From contig NZ_NEVJ01000003.1 of the NCBI RefSeq assembly GCF_002261425.1, forward strand, positions 744,001 through 808,000: a stretch of DNA of 64,000 bases, in the 5' to 3' direction. Within the stretch, counting starts at the first letter, position 1. Each line of letters begins with the position of its first letter. The position numbers and the translations under genes are program-made. The notes beneath the pieces were generated by a model. The model did not search any database. It saw only the letters and a list, made by a program, of their open reading frames with translations, and was not told the DNA's origin. This stretch comes from Bordetella genomosp. 9. GTDB lineage: Bacteria > Pseudomonadota > Gammaproteobacteria > Burkholderiales > Burkholderiaceae_B. Of this stretch, positions 8,334-16,980 are shown in pieces.

Positions 8334-9653
8334 TCAGGGCTGGCGACCGCCAGCGCGCGGCACGACCGCGCCCGCGCACACGCCGAAGCCGATGCCGGCA
8401 TAACCCTCGCGTTCGCAGCGGCCCCGCAGCGCGAGCTCGTCGCCGTCTTCCAGGTATCCTCGCGACTCGCCGTTTTCCAGCCGCAGCGGTAAGGTGCCGT
8501 TGGTGGTGCGCTCCAGCAGGCAGCCGCTATCGACCACATCCGCGCCCGATACCGTACCGCTGGAAATCAGGTCGCCGGGCCGCAGGTTGCAGCCATTGCT
8601 GGCGTGATGCGTCAGCATCTGGAACAGCGTCCAGTATTGGTCCGCGAAGCCGGGCCTGGCGATCACTTCCGCCGCCCTGCCCTGGCGCCGCATCGCCGCG
8701 GTCGACAGGGACACCTGCAGCTGGATGCGGATGGCGCCATCGGCCGCATGGCCGGCGGACGTCAGGGCCGGGCTGATCGCCGGCTCGTCGGCGGCCCGCG
8801 GCGGCGGCGCGGTGCGGAACGGCGCCAGCGCCTCCAGCGTCACGACCCAGGGCGACACGCTGGTCATGAAGCTTTTCGCCAGGAAAGGCCCCAGCGGCAA
8901 CGCCTCCCATCGCTGCATGTCACGCGCCGACCAATCGTTGACCAGGCACAAACCGAAGACATGGCTCGCGGCATCATCCAGCGATATCGGCACGCCCAGC
9001 GCGTTGCCCGGGCCGACGAAACAGGCGACCTCGGCCTCGAAATCCAGCGCCGCGCAAGGCCGGTAGACGGGGCCCGCCGCGTCCGGCCCGGTCTGGCCGC
9101 TGGGCCGGACGCAATCGGTGCCGCTCACCACCAGGGACGACGCACGGCCGTGGTAGGCGATGGGCAGATGGCGGAAATTCGGCGCCAGCTCGCCGCCGGG
9201 ACGCAGGGCGCGCGCCGCGCGGCTCGCATGGTGGATGGAAGTATAGAAATCGGTGAAATCGCCCACGAACGCCGGCAATTGCATGCGCGCGTCGGACACC
9301 GGCAGCAGGCATTCCTCCGCCAACGCCGGTGTGGGATTGCGTGTCGACAAAAGTTCGAAGACCGCGCGCCGCAGCCGCGAACTGGCCGCCTGCCCCAAGG
9401 CCATCAGCGCGTTCAGGCGCGGCTCGCGGATGGCGTGGGCGGTGGCGTCGTCGACGTCCAGCAAGCCGCGGTCGCGCGCCGCCGCCAGGTCGAGCACGCA
9501 ATCGCCGATCGCGACGCCGATGCGCGGCGCCGCGTTGTCCCGTGTCGCGTAGACCCCCAGTGGCAGGTTCTGCAAGGGGAAGTCCGTACCGGGGTGATTG
9601 GCGCTGTCGACCCAGCTGCGCCGGTCGGGATCATGGGTCTGGTTCAGTTGCAT
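8334..9653 (-). CDS. fahA: Fumarylacetoacetase
   Basis: 439 residues, the length of full fumarylacetoacetases, which hydrolyse 4-fumarylacetoacetate to fumarate and acetoacetate at the end of tyrosine/homogentisate breakdown. The N-terminal SH3-like domain has DFPLQNLPLGVY. The catalytic part has DFTDFYTSIHHASRA (metal-binding Asp and the catalytic His near residue 139), HLPIAYHGRASSLVVSG, ALDFEAEVACFVG with two metal-binding Glu, and LVNDWSARDMQRWE with another Asp ligand. No homogentisate dioxygenase is in the window, which is unusual because the two are normally linked. An operator-like repeat identical to one beside the TetR gene lies 54 bases upstream. Confidence 0.93.
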   Translation of the reverse strand: MQLNQTHDPDRRSWVDSANHPGTDFPLQNLPLGVYATRDNAAPRIGVAIGDCVLDLAAARDRGLLDVDDATAHAIREPRLNALMALGQAASSRLRRAVFELLSTRNPTPALAEECLLPVSDARMQLPAFVGDFTDFYTSIHHASRAARALRPGGELAPNFRHLPIAYHGRASSLVVSGTDCVRPSGQTGPDAAGPVYRPCAALDFEAEVACFVGPGNALGVPISLDDAASHVFGLCLVNDWSARDMQRWEALPLGPFLAKSFMTSVSPWVVTLEALAPFRTAPPPRAADEPAISPALTSAGHAADGAIRIQLQVSLSTAAMRRQGRAAEVIARPGFADQYWTLFQMLTHHASNGCNLRPGDLISSGTVSGADVVDSGCLLERTTNGTLPLRLENGESRGYLEDGDELALRGRCEREGYAGIGFGVCAGAVVPRAGGRQP

Positions 9654-9706
9654 GGCGGGCTCCCCGCTATCGGACGCCCCGGCGTCGAGGGATAGCGACG
9701 AGCAAT

Positions 9707-9724
9707 GATAACACCGTTAACTTT
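9707..9724 (-). promoter_or_regulatory. Third copy of the TetR operator motif, before fahA
   Basis: Read on the minus strand this is AAAGTTAACGGTGTTATC, identical over 18 bases to 5123-5140. It sits between the end of the upstream FAH-family gene and the start of fahA, 54 bases before the fahA ATG, where a promoter is expected. An exact 18-base match in non-coding DNA at two promoters is unlikely by chance and suggests shared regulation. Confidence 0.7.
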
Positions 9725-9745
9725 GAAGCGGGATGGCGGCGTTGC

Positions 9746-10945
9746 CTAGCGCAGCAATCCTCGCCGCGCCAGGTTGGCGTACAGCGCGCGCACGCCGAAC
9801 GTCCAGGGTGGGATCTCCGTGCATTTCTCAACGGTGTTGAGCAGCTTGCCCAGCCCGGGCGATGCAATCGTGACGCGATCCCCCGACTTGTGGGTGAATC
9901 CGCTGCCCGGGGTGCCCCGATCCTGGATGGGAGAAAACATGGTGCCCAGGAACAGCATCAAGCCATCCGGATACTGGTGATGCCGGCCGTAGGTCTGCGC
10001 CACCAGCTCCAGCGGATCGCGGCTGATTTCCCGCATGTGGCTGACGCCGTTCAGCACGAAGCCGTCGTCACGCCCTTCGATCAGCAGCGACACGCTGTCG
10101 TCGCGCACGTCGTCGATGCCGTAGTGCGCGTCGAACAGCCGGATGAAGGGACCGATGGCGCAGGAGCCGTTGTTGTCCTTGGCCTTGCCCAGCAGCAAGG
10201 CGCTGCGGCCTTCGATGTCGCGCAGGTTGACGTCGTTGCCCAGCGCCGCGCCCACGGTTTCGCCGCGGCTGTTCACCGCCAGCACGATTTCCGGTTCGGG
10301 ATTGTTCCACTCGGAGGCCGGCAGCAACCCGACTTCGGCGCCGAAACCCACCGCCGACATGGGCTGTGATTTGGAAAACACTTCGGCGTCGGTGCCGATA
10401 CCGACTTCCATGTACTGCGACCAGGCGCCCTTGGCGATCAAGGTTTCCTTCAGGCGCAGCGCCCCTTCCGAGCCGGGCTTGATGGCGCGCAGGTCGGTGC
10501 CCAGGGTTTCCTGCAGGTTCGCGCGCATGGCCTGCGCCGCGCCCGGGTCGCCGCCCGCGCGCTCTTCGATCAGCCGTTCCAGCAGGCTGACCGCGAAGGT
10601 GACGCCGCAGGCCTTGATCGCCTGCACGTCGCAGGGCGCCAGCAAGGTCATGGCCGACGGCGACGCCGCGGCGTCGCCGCCGCCATGGCGGATACTGGCC
10701 TGCAGCAGCGGGCCGACCGGTCCCAGCGATTCGCCGGGCGCGGAGCGGGCGATGTCGGCCGGATCCGGATGATCCAGCAGATCGGCCATGGTGGGCACCG
10801 TGGCCGTGATATCGAATACCAGCCCGTTGCGCACGGCCACGATGCTGGGGCCGTCGATCGGCGCGGGACGCCAGACCCGGCCCACCAGGGTGGCGCGGGC
10901 CGCGTCACTCGGCAGAAAGTCCTGGCTGTTGTTGTCGTTGGTCAT
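9746..10945 (-). CDS. FAH-family hydrolase/isomerase (second FAH-fold enzyme)
   Basis: Member of the fumarylacetoacetate hydrolase superfamily, distinct from the neighbouring fahA. The ATG at 10945 is preceded by AGGAGGAG ten bases away and gives 399 residues starting MTNDNNSQDF; a longer open frame has no comparable ribosome site. Visible features: VEVGIGTDAEVFSKSQPMSA, then WNNPEPEIVLAVNSRG with the metal-binding Glu pair, LGNDVNLRDIEG with the Asp ligand, and KDNNGSCAIGPF. These resemble 2-keto-acid hydratase/hydrolase relatives more than true fumarylacetoacetase. The substrate is unknown. It precedes fahA on the same strand but fahA has its own control site. Confidence 0.85.
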   Translation of the reverse strand: MTNDNNSQDFLPSDAARATLVGRVWRPAPIDGPSIVAVRNGLVFDITATVPTMADLLDHPDPADIARSAPGESLGPVGPLLQASIRHGGGDAAASPSAMTLLAPCDVQAIKACGVTFAVSLLERLIEERAGGDPGAAQAMRANLQETLGTDLRAIKPGSEGALRLKETLIAKGAWSQYMEVGIGTDAEVFSKSQPMSAVGFGAEVGLLPASEWNNPEPEIVLAVNSRGETVGAALGNDVNLRDIEGRSALLLGKAKDNNGSCAIGPFIRLFDAHYGIDDVRDDSVSLLIEGRDDGFVLNGVSHMREISRDPLELVAQTYGRHHQYPDGLMLFLGTMFSPIQDRGTPGSGFTHKSGDRVTIASPGLGKLLNTVEKCTEIPPWTFGVRALYANLARRGLLR

Positions 10946-11360
10946 GATGTGCGTTCTCCTCCTACCGTGAAGTCGCCGAAGCTTATCGGCTACGGCGCTC
11001 CCGTGTCCATGCCTGCGCGCCGGCTGGTCCACGCTTGCGCCTTTCTCCGAAAAGCCGATCTCGCACTGGCCGCCTGAAATCCTCGCCTTATTGCAGAGCA
11101 GCCCACTGCAATAGTATGCAATCAAGTACAATTTCAGAATGTAAGTCGGCGCTAATTACCTCGAAGGCAACTGGTAATTTATTGAAGTCAATTGCGCTGT
11201 TTAGTGGCGTCTCAGCAGCAATTTGTTGTCAATTGCGATCCCGATCGGTGACAAATTATCGGCCAAGCGACCCACTCATATCGACAAGGGCGCCAGCCGC
11301 CGCGGGACCAGCATAAAAAGGTGAACTGGCGTGGCGCCTATCGATCGCCAGGAGACAGCC
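10946..11360. promoter_or_regulatory. AT-richer control region upstream of the fimbrial operon
   Basis: This 415-base stretch has no convincing gene. Positions about 11085-11290 are markedly AT-richer than the rest of the window. GTCAATTGCG occurs twice (11187-11196 and 11228-11237), and GCAATT at 11218-11223 pairs with AATTGC at 11231-11236 across seven bases. Horizontally acquired or tightly regulated fimbrial operons often have such promoters; candidate regulators are not identified. The minus-strand side holds the promoter of the FAH-family gene. Confidence 0.5.
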
Positions 11361-11885
11361 ATGAAGCCCGTGCGCAAAGCCGCGACCGTCCTGGTCGCCT
11401 GCCTTTATTCCGTCGCTCCGGCCGCGAGCATCGCCGCCGTTTACACCAACGGCACCGCAACGGCGAATTTCGCGGTCACCCTGACCATCGCGGCGAATTG
11501 CACCATTGCCGCCACCCCCCTGAATTTCGGCTCGACCGGCGTCCTGGCCGCCGCGGTCAACCAGACCACCACGCTCAGCGTGACCTGTACCAACACCACG
11601 CCCTACAACATCGGGCTGGACGCCGGCACGGTGACCGGGTCCTCGGTGGCGGCTCGCCTGCTGGCTGGGACCCGGACCGGCAATACCGCCACCACCGTGG
11701 GATTCCAGCTGTACCAGAACGCTGGACGCACCACGGTGTGGGGTAACACGCAAAGCACCGACACGGTGGCCGGTACAGGGACCGGAACGGCGCAGACACT
11801 GACTGTTTATGGGCAGGTACCGGCACAGGCGACACCGGCGCCGGATACTTACCAGACCACGGTCACCGCGACGGTGTACTTCTAG
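11361..11885 (+). CDS. Spore coat U (SCPU) domain fimbrial subunit, probable major pilin
   Basis: 174 residues. The ATG at 11361 follows AGGAGACAGCC; ten upstream in-frame codons lack a ribosome site. Signal peptide MKPVRKAATVLVACLYSVAP to about residue 30, then one SCPU domain: NFAVTLTIAANCTIAATPLNFG, TLSVTCTNTTPYNIGLDAG and a C-terminal strand TYQTTVTATVYF. Two cysteines in the NC and TCT positions probably form the family disulfide. SCPU proteins are the subunits of archaic (sigma-clade, Csu-like) chaperone-usher pili, assembled by donor-strand exchange. It is the first gene of a four-gene operon with chaperone, usher and a two-domain subunit. Confidence 0.9.
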   Translation: MKPVRKAATVLVACLYSVAPAASIAAVYTNGTATANFAVTLTIAANCTIAATPLNFGSTGVLAAAVNQTTTLSVTCTNTTPYNIGLDAGTVTGSSVAARLLAGTRTGNTATTVGFQLYQNAGRTTVWGNTQSTDTVAGTGTGTAQTLTVYGQVPAQATPAPDTYQTTVTATVYF

Positions 11886-11896
11886 GTCGCCCCGCG

Positions 11897-12691
11897 ATGC
11901 GGTCCTTGTTCAGCTTCGCCAACGTCGGTTCCACGTCCATGCTCTCGAGCGCCACGCGGCTTCGGGTCGTCTGGCCCCGCATCGCCTGCCTGCTGTCGGC
12001 GTGCCTTCTGTCCGCGGTCATGCCAGCCCGCGCGGCGAACCTGCAGATATCGCCGATCACGGTAAGCCTGGGACCCGACGAGACGGCCACGGCGCTCACG
12101 CTGGTCAATGAAGGCGACCAGCCCCTGTACGGACAGGTACGCGCCTTCGACTGGGATCAAGCCAACGGCGAAGACGTGCTCACGCCGGCTCGCGACCTGA
12201 TCGCCAGCCCGCCGTTGATCGAAATCGCACCCGGGGCCCAGCAGATCATCCGGCTATTGCGCACCGCGCCCGGACCGGTCGCCTCGGAACATTCGTATCG
12301 CGTGCTGGTGGACGAAATAGCGCCGCCCGACCAGGCGCAGGCCAGCGGTGTGACGGTCAGGCTGCGCTACTCCATTCCAGTGTTCGTCGGCAGCAGCGCG
12401 GACGGGCAGCCGGCACTGAGCTGGTCGCTTCGCAAGCAGGCGGACGGCTGGTCGCTCGAGGCCATCAACAGCGGCACGCGGCGGGCGCAGATCAGCGCCG
12501 TGCAACTGAGCAGCGGCGGCCGCACGTATGACATCAATAACGGTTTGCTGGGCTATGCACTGGCTGGGCGAGCGCGACGCTGGTATCTGCCGCTGGACGG
12601 CGGCGCCGCATTGTCCAACCCCGTGCGGTTGCGCGCGCGCGTCAATGCCAACCCGGTGGAAGCCAGCGTAAACACGACCTCCGCGCGTTGA
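11897..12691 (+). CDS. Periplasmic fimbrial chaperone (PapD-like, archaic type)
   Basis: 264 residues. A long N-terminal leader contains a hydrophobic core (IACLLSACLLSAVMPARAA, about residues 31-49); a later start may be used. The mature protein is an immunoglobulin-like chaperone: NLQISPITVSLGPDETATAL, LTPARDLIASPPLIEIAPGAQQ (G1/FG-loop region), and YRVLVDEIAPPDQ. These are the usual PapD-type features for donor-strand complementation of subunits before transfer to the usher. It starts 11 bases after the pilin stop codon and ends one base before the GTG of the usher gene. Confidence 0.9.
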   Translation: MRSLFSFANVGSTSMLSSATRLRVVWPRIACLLSACLLSAVMPARAANLQISPITVSLGPDETATALTLVNEGDQPLYGQVRAFDWDQANGEDVLTPARDLIASPPLIEIAPGAQQIIRLLRTAPGPVASEHSYRVLVDEIAPPDQAQASGVTVRLRYSIPVFVGSSADGQPALSWSLRKQADGWSLEAINSGTRRAQISAVQLSSGGRTYDINNGLLGYALAGRARRWYLPLDGGAALSNPVRLRARVNANPVEASVNTTSAR

Positions 12692-12692
12692 C

Positions 12693-15056
12693 GTGCCGGC
12701 CCGGCTGATGCCCGCGTCCGGTTCCCGCGTCGACGCGCGCCGGCGGTGGGAGCGATGGCTGCCCTGTCTGCTCGGCGGCGCCTGCCTGGCACTATGCATC
12801 CCGGCGCGCGCCCAATCGCCGTCCTCGCCGGCGGCACACGAGGTCTATCTTTCCGTGAATATCAACGGTCAGGCCACCACGCTCATATCGCGCTTCCGCG
12901 AGTTGAACGGCCATCTGTTCATCAGCCCCGGGGACCTTGCCAGCCTGGGCCTGAAAACCGGATCGGCGGCGCCGCTGCCCGACCGCGACATCGCGCTGGA
13001 CGCGATCGCGGGAATACGCTACCGCTACAACCCGGGACAGCAAACCGTGGACATCGAGGCGCCGAATCGCCTGCTCAAGGCCTATAGCCTGGATACGCGA
13101 GGCCTGGAGCCGGCCGCGCCAGCGGCGTCGGGCACCGGCCTTCTGCTCAACTACGATGCCTATGGCCAGACCGGCACCAACGACAGTCTCGCGGTGTGGA
13201 GCGAAGAGCGCTATTTCGGTCCATCCGGCGTCTTGAGCAATACCGGGATCGCCTATCTGTACGGCCCGTATCGCGATTACGTCCGCTACGACACCTCGTG
13301 GTCGCATTCGGACCCCGCCACCCTGCGCACGACCCAGTTTGGCGACACCATCTCGTCATCATTGCCCTGGTCCCGCTCGGTGCGCATGGGCGGCCTGCAG
13401 TGGAGGCGGAACTTCGGCCTTCGGCCCGACCTGGTCACCTTCCCGTTGCCCGCGTTGAGCGGCACGGCGGTAGTTCCTTCGGCCATCGACGTCTATATCA
13501 ACAACATCCGCCAGTACTCCGGCAACGTGCCGGGCGGTCCCTTCGTCGTGAACAACGTACCCGGCATCACGGGTGCCGGCGTGGCCAGCATCGTCACCCG
13601 GGACGCCCTGGGACGTCCGGTATCGACATCGCTGCCGATCTATATCGATTCGCGCCTGTTGGCGCAGGGCCTGTCCAGCTATTCCGCGGAAGCGGGATTC
13701 CTGCGCCGCGATTACGGCCTGCGCTCCTTCGACTATGACAGCTCGCCGGCGGGCAGCCTGTCAGGACGCTACGGCGTGAGCGACGCGCTGACCGTCGAAG
13801 GCCATGCCGAATCGACGCCAGGCATGTACAACGCAGGCGGGGGCGCATTGGTCCGCCTTGGCACGGACGGCGTGCTGGACGGTTCGCTTTCCGTCAGCGC
13901 GGGCCGCCAGGAGGGCGCCCAGGCCGGCGTCGGCTACCAGTACATCCGGCCGGATTTTTCCTTCGACATCCGCACGCTGCGCAAAATCGGCAATTACGGC
14001 GACCTCGCGTCCAGCGACGGCACGCCCACACCGGACGTCGATGATCGCATCACGTTCTCGATACCGATCGGCAAGCGCCAGACTGTGTCGTTGAGTTATA
14101 TCGGCCTTGCCTATCCGGGCGTGAGCAAGTCCGACATAGGCTCGATCTCGTACGCCGTGAACCTGGGCCAACAGATCACGTTCAATGTCAACGCCTTCCA
14201 GGACTTCAGTGATGCCACGAATACGGGAGTGTTCCTGAGCCTGAGCATCGGCCTGGGCGACAACACGGTGGCCAGCCTCAATGCCGGCGAACAGAACGGC
14301 CGTTCCACCTATACCGCTGGCGCCGTGCGCACGCCCGACTACGGTGGAGGCTGGGGCTGGGGGGCGCAGGCCGGCAGCACCGGGGCCATCGATTACCAGC
14401 AAGGCTGGGGGCAATACCTGGGACGATATGGACAGGTCACGGCCACCGCGCAGAACCTGGGCGGCCGCAGCGATGCGTCGCTGGACCTGAATGGCGGGGT
14501 CGTCCTGATGGGCGGCCACGTGGAGGCATCGCGCCAGATCTACGACGGCTTCGCGCTCGTTTCCACCGATGGGATCGGCGGCGTGCCTGTATTGAGCCAG
14601 AACCGCGTGATCGGCGCCACCAGCAGTGACGGCTACCTGCTGGTCCCCAATCTCAACGGCTATCAGAACAACCAGATCGCCATCGACAGCCTGAAGCTGC
14701 CGCCCGACACCCGCGTGGAGGCCACCGAAATGGACGTGGTGCCGCAGGCGCTTTCGGGCGTCACCGCCAGGTTCGCGCTGAGCCGGTATTCGGCTGCGTC
14801 CATCGTGCTGCGCGATCAGGACGGCAAGCCGCTACCCGTCGGCACGCGCGTGCATCACGACCAAGGCGGCCAGGACACCATCGTCGGCTATGACGGGATC
14901 ACCTTTGTCGACCACCTGCGGTCCGACAACAGCCTGCGGCTGCAGGGCAAGCAATTCCAATGCGAGGTGCGCTTCGCTTACCGGCGCCCGGCCGACGGCT
15001 CGCTGCCCACCATCGGCCCGCTCACTTGCGTCCGGCGCCCCAGGATGTCGCCATGA
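12693..15056 (+). CDS. Outer membrane fimbrial usher
   Basis: 787 residues, FimD/PapC superfamily, archaic subtype. The frame opens with GTG at 12693; ATG at 12708 is an alternative. A signal peptide ends near CIPARAQ (about residue 41). The N-terminal domain has HEVYLSVNINGQATTLI and LFISPGDLASLGLK. The barrel and plug follow, with IDVYINNIRQYSGNVPGGPFV and the usher hallmark NNVPGITGAG, then GVSDALTVEGHAE and FALVSTDGIGGVPVLSQNR. The C-terminal domain has TRVHHDQGGQDTIVGYDG and ends in a cysteine pair (FQCEVRF, GPLTCVRR). It forms the secretion pore for pilus assembly. The next gene starts inside its stop codon (ATGA). Confidence 0.93.
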   Translation: MPARLMPASGSRVDARRRWERWLPCLLGGACLALCIPARAQSPSSPAAHEVYLSVNINGQATTLISRFRELNGHLFISPGDLASLGLKTGSAAPLPDRDIALDAIAGIRYRYNPGQQTVDIEAPNRLLKAYSLDTRGLEPAAPAASGTGLLLNYDAYGQTGTNDSLAVWSEERYFGPSGVLSNTGIAYLYGPYRDYVRYDTSWSHSDPATLRTTQFGDTISSSLPWSRSVRMGGLQWRRNFGLRPDLVTFPLPALSGTAVVPSAIDVYINNIRQYSGNVPGGPFVVNNVPGITGAGVASIVTRDALGRPVSTSLPIYIDSRLLAQGLSSYSAEAGFLRRDYGLRSFDYDSSPAGSLSGRYGVSDALTVEGHAESTPGMYNAGGGALVRLGTDGVLDGSLSVSAGRQEGAQAGVGYQYIRPDFSFDIRTLRKIGNYGDLASSDGTPTPDVDDRITFSIPIGKRQTVSLSYIGLAYPGVSKSDIGSISYAVNLGQQITFNVNAFQDFSDATNTGVFLSLSIGLGDNTVASLNAGEQNGRSTYTAGAVRTPDYGGGWGWGAQAGSTGAIDYQQGWGQYLGRYGQVTATAQNLGGRSDASLDLNGGVVLMGGHVEASRQIYDGFALVSTDGIGGVPVLSQNRVIGATSSDGYLLVPNLNGYQNNQIAIDSLKLPPDTRVEATEMDVVPQALSGVTARFALSRYSAASIVLRDQDGKPLPVGTRVHHDQGGQDTIVGYDGITFVDHLRSDNSLRLQGKQFQCEVRFAYRRPADGSLPTIGPLTCVRRPRMSP

Positions 15057-16027
15057 GCCGCCTGCCCTTGCTGCTGTGCGCGATCGTGGCGCTGTGCACA
15101 TATAACGCGTCGGCCGACGCGCAGACATGCTCGGCGGCGATGACGCCCATCACGTTTCCGGCCGTCAGCCCGATACGCGGCGCCCCGGTCAGCACAACCG
15201 CGACCCTCACGGTAACGTGCAACTGGACGTTGGTGAGCCTTGCGCCAAACGCGCTGGTATGCGTCAACCTGGGCACCGGCAGCGCGTCGATCAGCCAGAA
15301 CCCTCGTACCTTGGGCAATGGCGCCAACCGCCTGCAATACCGCGTGGCGGGCAATACCGCCTACAGTCCGTTATGGGGCTCGACGGCGACGTCCACGACA
15401 CCGATCTCGGTGACGCTCGCCAAGCCTGCCTTGGGTACCAGCGCGTCGGCTAACGTAACGGTGAACGCACAGGTGTTGGGGAACCAGTTCACGGTGCCCA
15501 CCGTCAACAATGCCACCACCGCCTACACCGAAAGCTTCGGCGGCACTGCAACGGTGAACTACGGTTATTACCTGCTGGGCGCACCCACCTGCGCGTCGCT
15601 GGCCGCGGGCGGCACCTTCACGCCGACGATCACCGCCAACGTCATCAACGACTGCACGATATCCGCCACGCCGATGAATTTCGGTACGCAAGGTCTCTTG
15701 GACCGCCAGGTCGACGCGGTCAGCACGCTCAACGTGCAATGCACCAACAGCGACGCGTATCGGATTGCCTTGAATGGCGGCAACAACGGCACGGTCACCA
15801 ACCGCCGGATGCTGCGCGCCGGAGGCACGCAGACGGTGGACTACCAGCTCTATACCGACAGCAGCCGATCGATTCCTTGGGGGGATGGCACGGCAGGCAC
15901 GGCCATGGTCGAGAATACAGGGACGGGCGCGAGCCAGTCCGTGACGGTGTATGGACGCGTCCGAGCGCAGACAAGCCCAGTGCCGGGCGCCTATGCGGAT
16001 ACCGTCACTGCGACCATCTACTTTTGA
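15053..16027 (+). CDS. Two-domain spore coat U protein, probable pilus tip adhesin
   Basis: 324 residues from the ATG at 15053, which overlaps the usher stop codon. A signal peptide (MSRLPLLLCAIVALCTYNAS) is followed by two SCPU-like domains. The first, about residues 24-180, has QTCSAAMTPITFPAVSP and TVTCNWTLV. The second, about 185-324, has TANVINDCTISATPMNFGT, STLNVQCTNSDAYRIALNGG and AYADTVTATIYF, closely resembling the major subunit. In Csu-type pili the two-domain protein encoded last is the tip adhesin, with an N-terminal binding domain; this role is inferred by position and architecture. Confidence 0.85.
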   Translation: MSRLPLLLCAIVALCTYNASADAQTCSAAMTPITFPAVSPIRGAPVSTTATLTVTCNWTLVSLAPNALVCVNLGTGSASISQNPRTLGNGANRLQYRVAGNTAYSPLWGSTATSTTPISVTLAKPALGTSASANVTVNAQVLGNQFTVPTVNNATTAYTESFGGTATVNYGYYLLGAPTCASLAAGGTFTPTITANVINDCTISATPMNFGTQGLLDRQVDAVSTLNVQCTNSDAYRIALNGGNNGTVTNRRMLRAGGTQTVDYQLYTDSSRSIPWGDGTAGTAMVENTGTGASQSVTVYGRVRAQTSPVPGAYADTVTATIYF

Positions 16028-16028
16028 C

Positions 16029-16044
16029 CAGGCGCCGGGGCCTG
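16029..16044. terminator. Short stem-loop after the fimbrial operon
   Basis: CAGGC at 16029-16033 pairs with GCCTG at 16040-16044 around a six-base loop, directly after the stop codon at 16027 and just before the end of a convergent small gene. No T-run follows, so its role as a terminator is weakly supported. Confidence 0.3.
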
Positions 16045-16374
16045 TCAGAACGTGACGACCCAGAACTGCCGCCTCGCGTTCGGGCTCGGCGCGGCGGGCC
16101 CTTCTTCGCGTCCGGTGCCGGCATCGGCGATCACAGGCGCATCGTCGACGAGCAAAACATTCGCGGGCTCATCGTGCAGGCAGGAAATGCTGGGCGCCGC
16201 CGCGGCGGAAAATTCGGCCGCGCTGCGCACGTTGCACTGGGTCGATATGGTGAACTGCACCGACATGCTCGCCAGCGTGGTCGCACCCGCGCCGACCAGC
16301 AAGCCCGCGCCCAGGCCGAACAGGAAGGCGCCTGCGGCGAGGCGGCGCGCGAGGAACTGCATGATCTGGGGCAT
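16045..16374 (-). CDS. Small exported protein of unknown function
   Basis: 109 residues, not recognised. The N-terminus has basic residues and a hydrophobic helix (LAAGAFLFGLGAGLLVGAGA, about residues 12-31), a signal peptide or single membrane anchor. The mature part begins SMSVQFTISTQCNVRSAAEF, which resembles the first strands of SCPU subunits, and has a second cysteine in SISCLHDEP, but is too short for a full domain. ATG at 16362 is an alternative start. It is convergent with the fimbrial operon and could be an accessory or degenerate subunit. No clear ribosome binding site was seen, so the call is moderate. Confidence 0.5.
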   Translation of the reverse strand: MPQIMQFLARRLAAGAFLFGLGAGLLVGAGATTLASMSVQFTISTQCNVRSAAEFSAAAAPSISCLHDEPANVLLVDDAPVIADAGTGREEGPAAPSPNARRQFWVVTF

Positions 16375-16466
16375 CGGGATGGTTGGACGGCGTTGGGGCG
16401 GGACGAATCGCCATTATCCCAGAATACTTATGTTACAAATCGCCGCGATGGACACGGGCTGCGTTA

Positions 16467-16802
16467 CTAGGCCATCAGGTCCAGCGCGTCGTCGCGCGCG
16501 TCCACTACGGTCAATATGGACAGGAAACCGCTGATGTCGAAGACTTCGCGGACGTGCGGCTGGATGCTGCACAGCGCCAGCGCCCCGCCCTTCTGCTTCA
16601 GCCGCTTGGCGGCCAGCAGCATGACGCGCAGGCCGGCGCTGGAGATGTAATCCAGGCTGGACAGGTCCAGCACCACTTTGTTTTCGCCATTGTCGATCTG
16701 GCGCAGCAATTCCGATTCGACCGCCGCGGCGTTGGCGCTGTTGATCTGGCCTTGCGGCGACACCACGAGCGCGGGACCGACCTTTTCGATTGCAAGAGTC
16801 AT
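16467..16802 (-). CDS. STAS-domain anti-sigma-factor antagonist
   Basis: 111 residues from the ATG at 16802, chosen because AGGAAG lies about ten bases before it; the GTG at 16811 sits too close to that site. The protein is a lone STAS domain: LVVSPQGQINSANAAAVESE, KVVLDLSSLDYISSAGLRVM and AKRLKQKGGALALC. Ser54/Ser55 in YISSAGLRV occupy the position phosphorylated by RsbW-type kinases in SpoIIAA/RsbV. The unphosphorylated form would bind the kinase and release its partner. It is divergent from the RsbW-like gene; a SpoIIE phosphatase that could dephosphorylate it is encoded 4.5 kb away. Confidence 0.9.
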   Translation of the reverse strand: MTLAIEKVGPALVVSPQGQINSANAAAVESELLRQIDNGENKVVLDLSSLDYISSAGLRVMLLAAKRLKQKGGALALCSIQPHVREVFDISGFLSILTVVDARDDALDLMA

Positions 16803-16980
16803 GGATTGCACTTCCTGGATGGATAATCGCGTGATGGACGCCGTGCGCCGGCTTGCCGCGGATTGTGCGGAATCATACGCGAGCGCACGCTGCGCGGATA
16901 TGTCCGCGCCACGGGTCTGGATTACGGCTTACGGCGGGCTTGGTGCATACTGGCGCCTGCCTATCCACGTCGATATCGCC

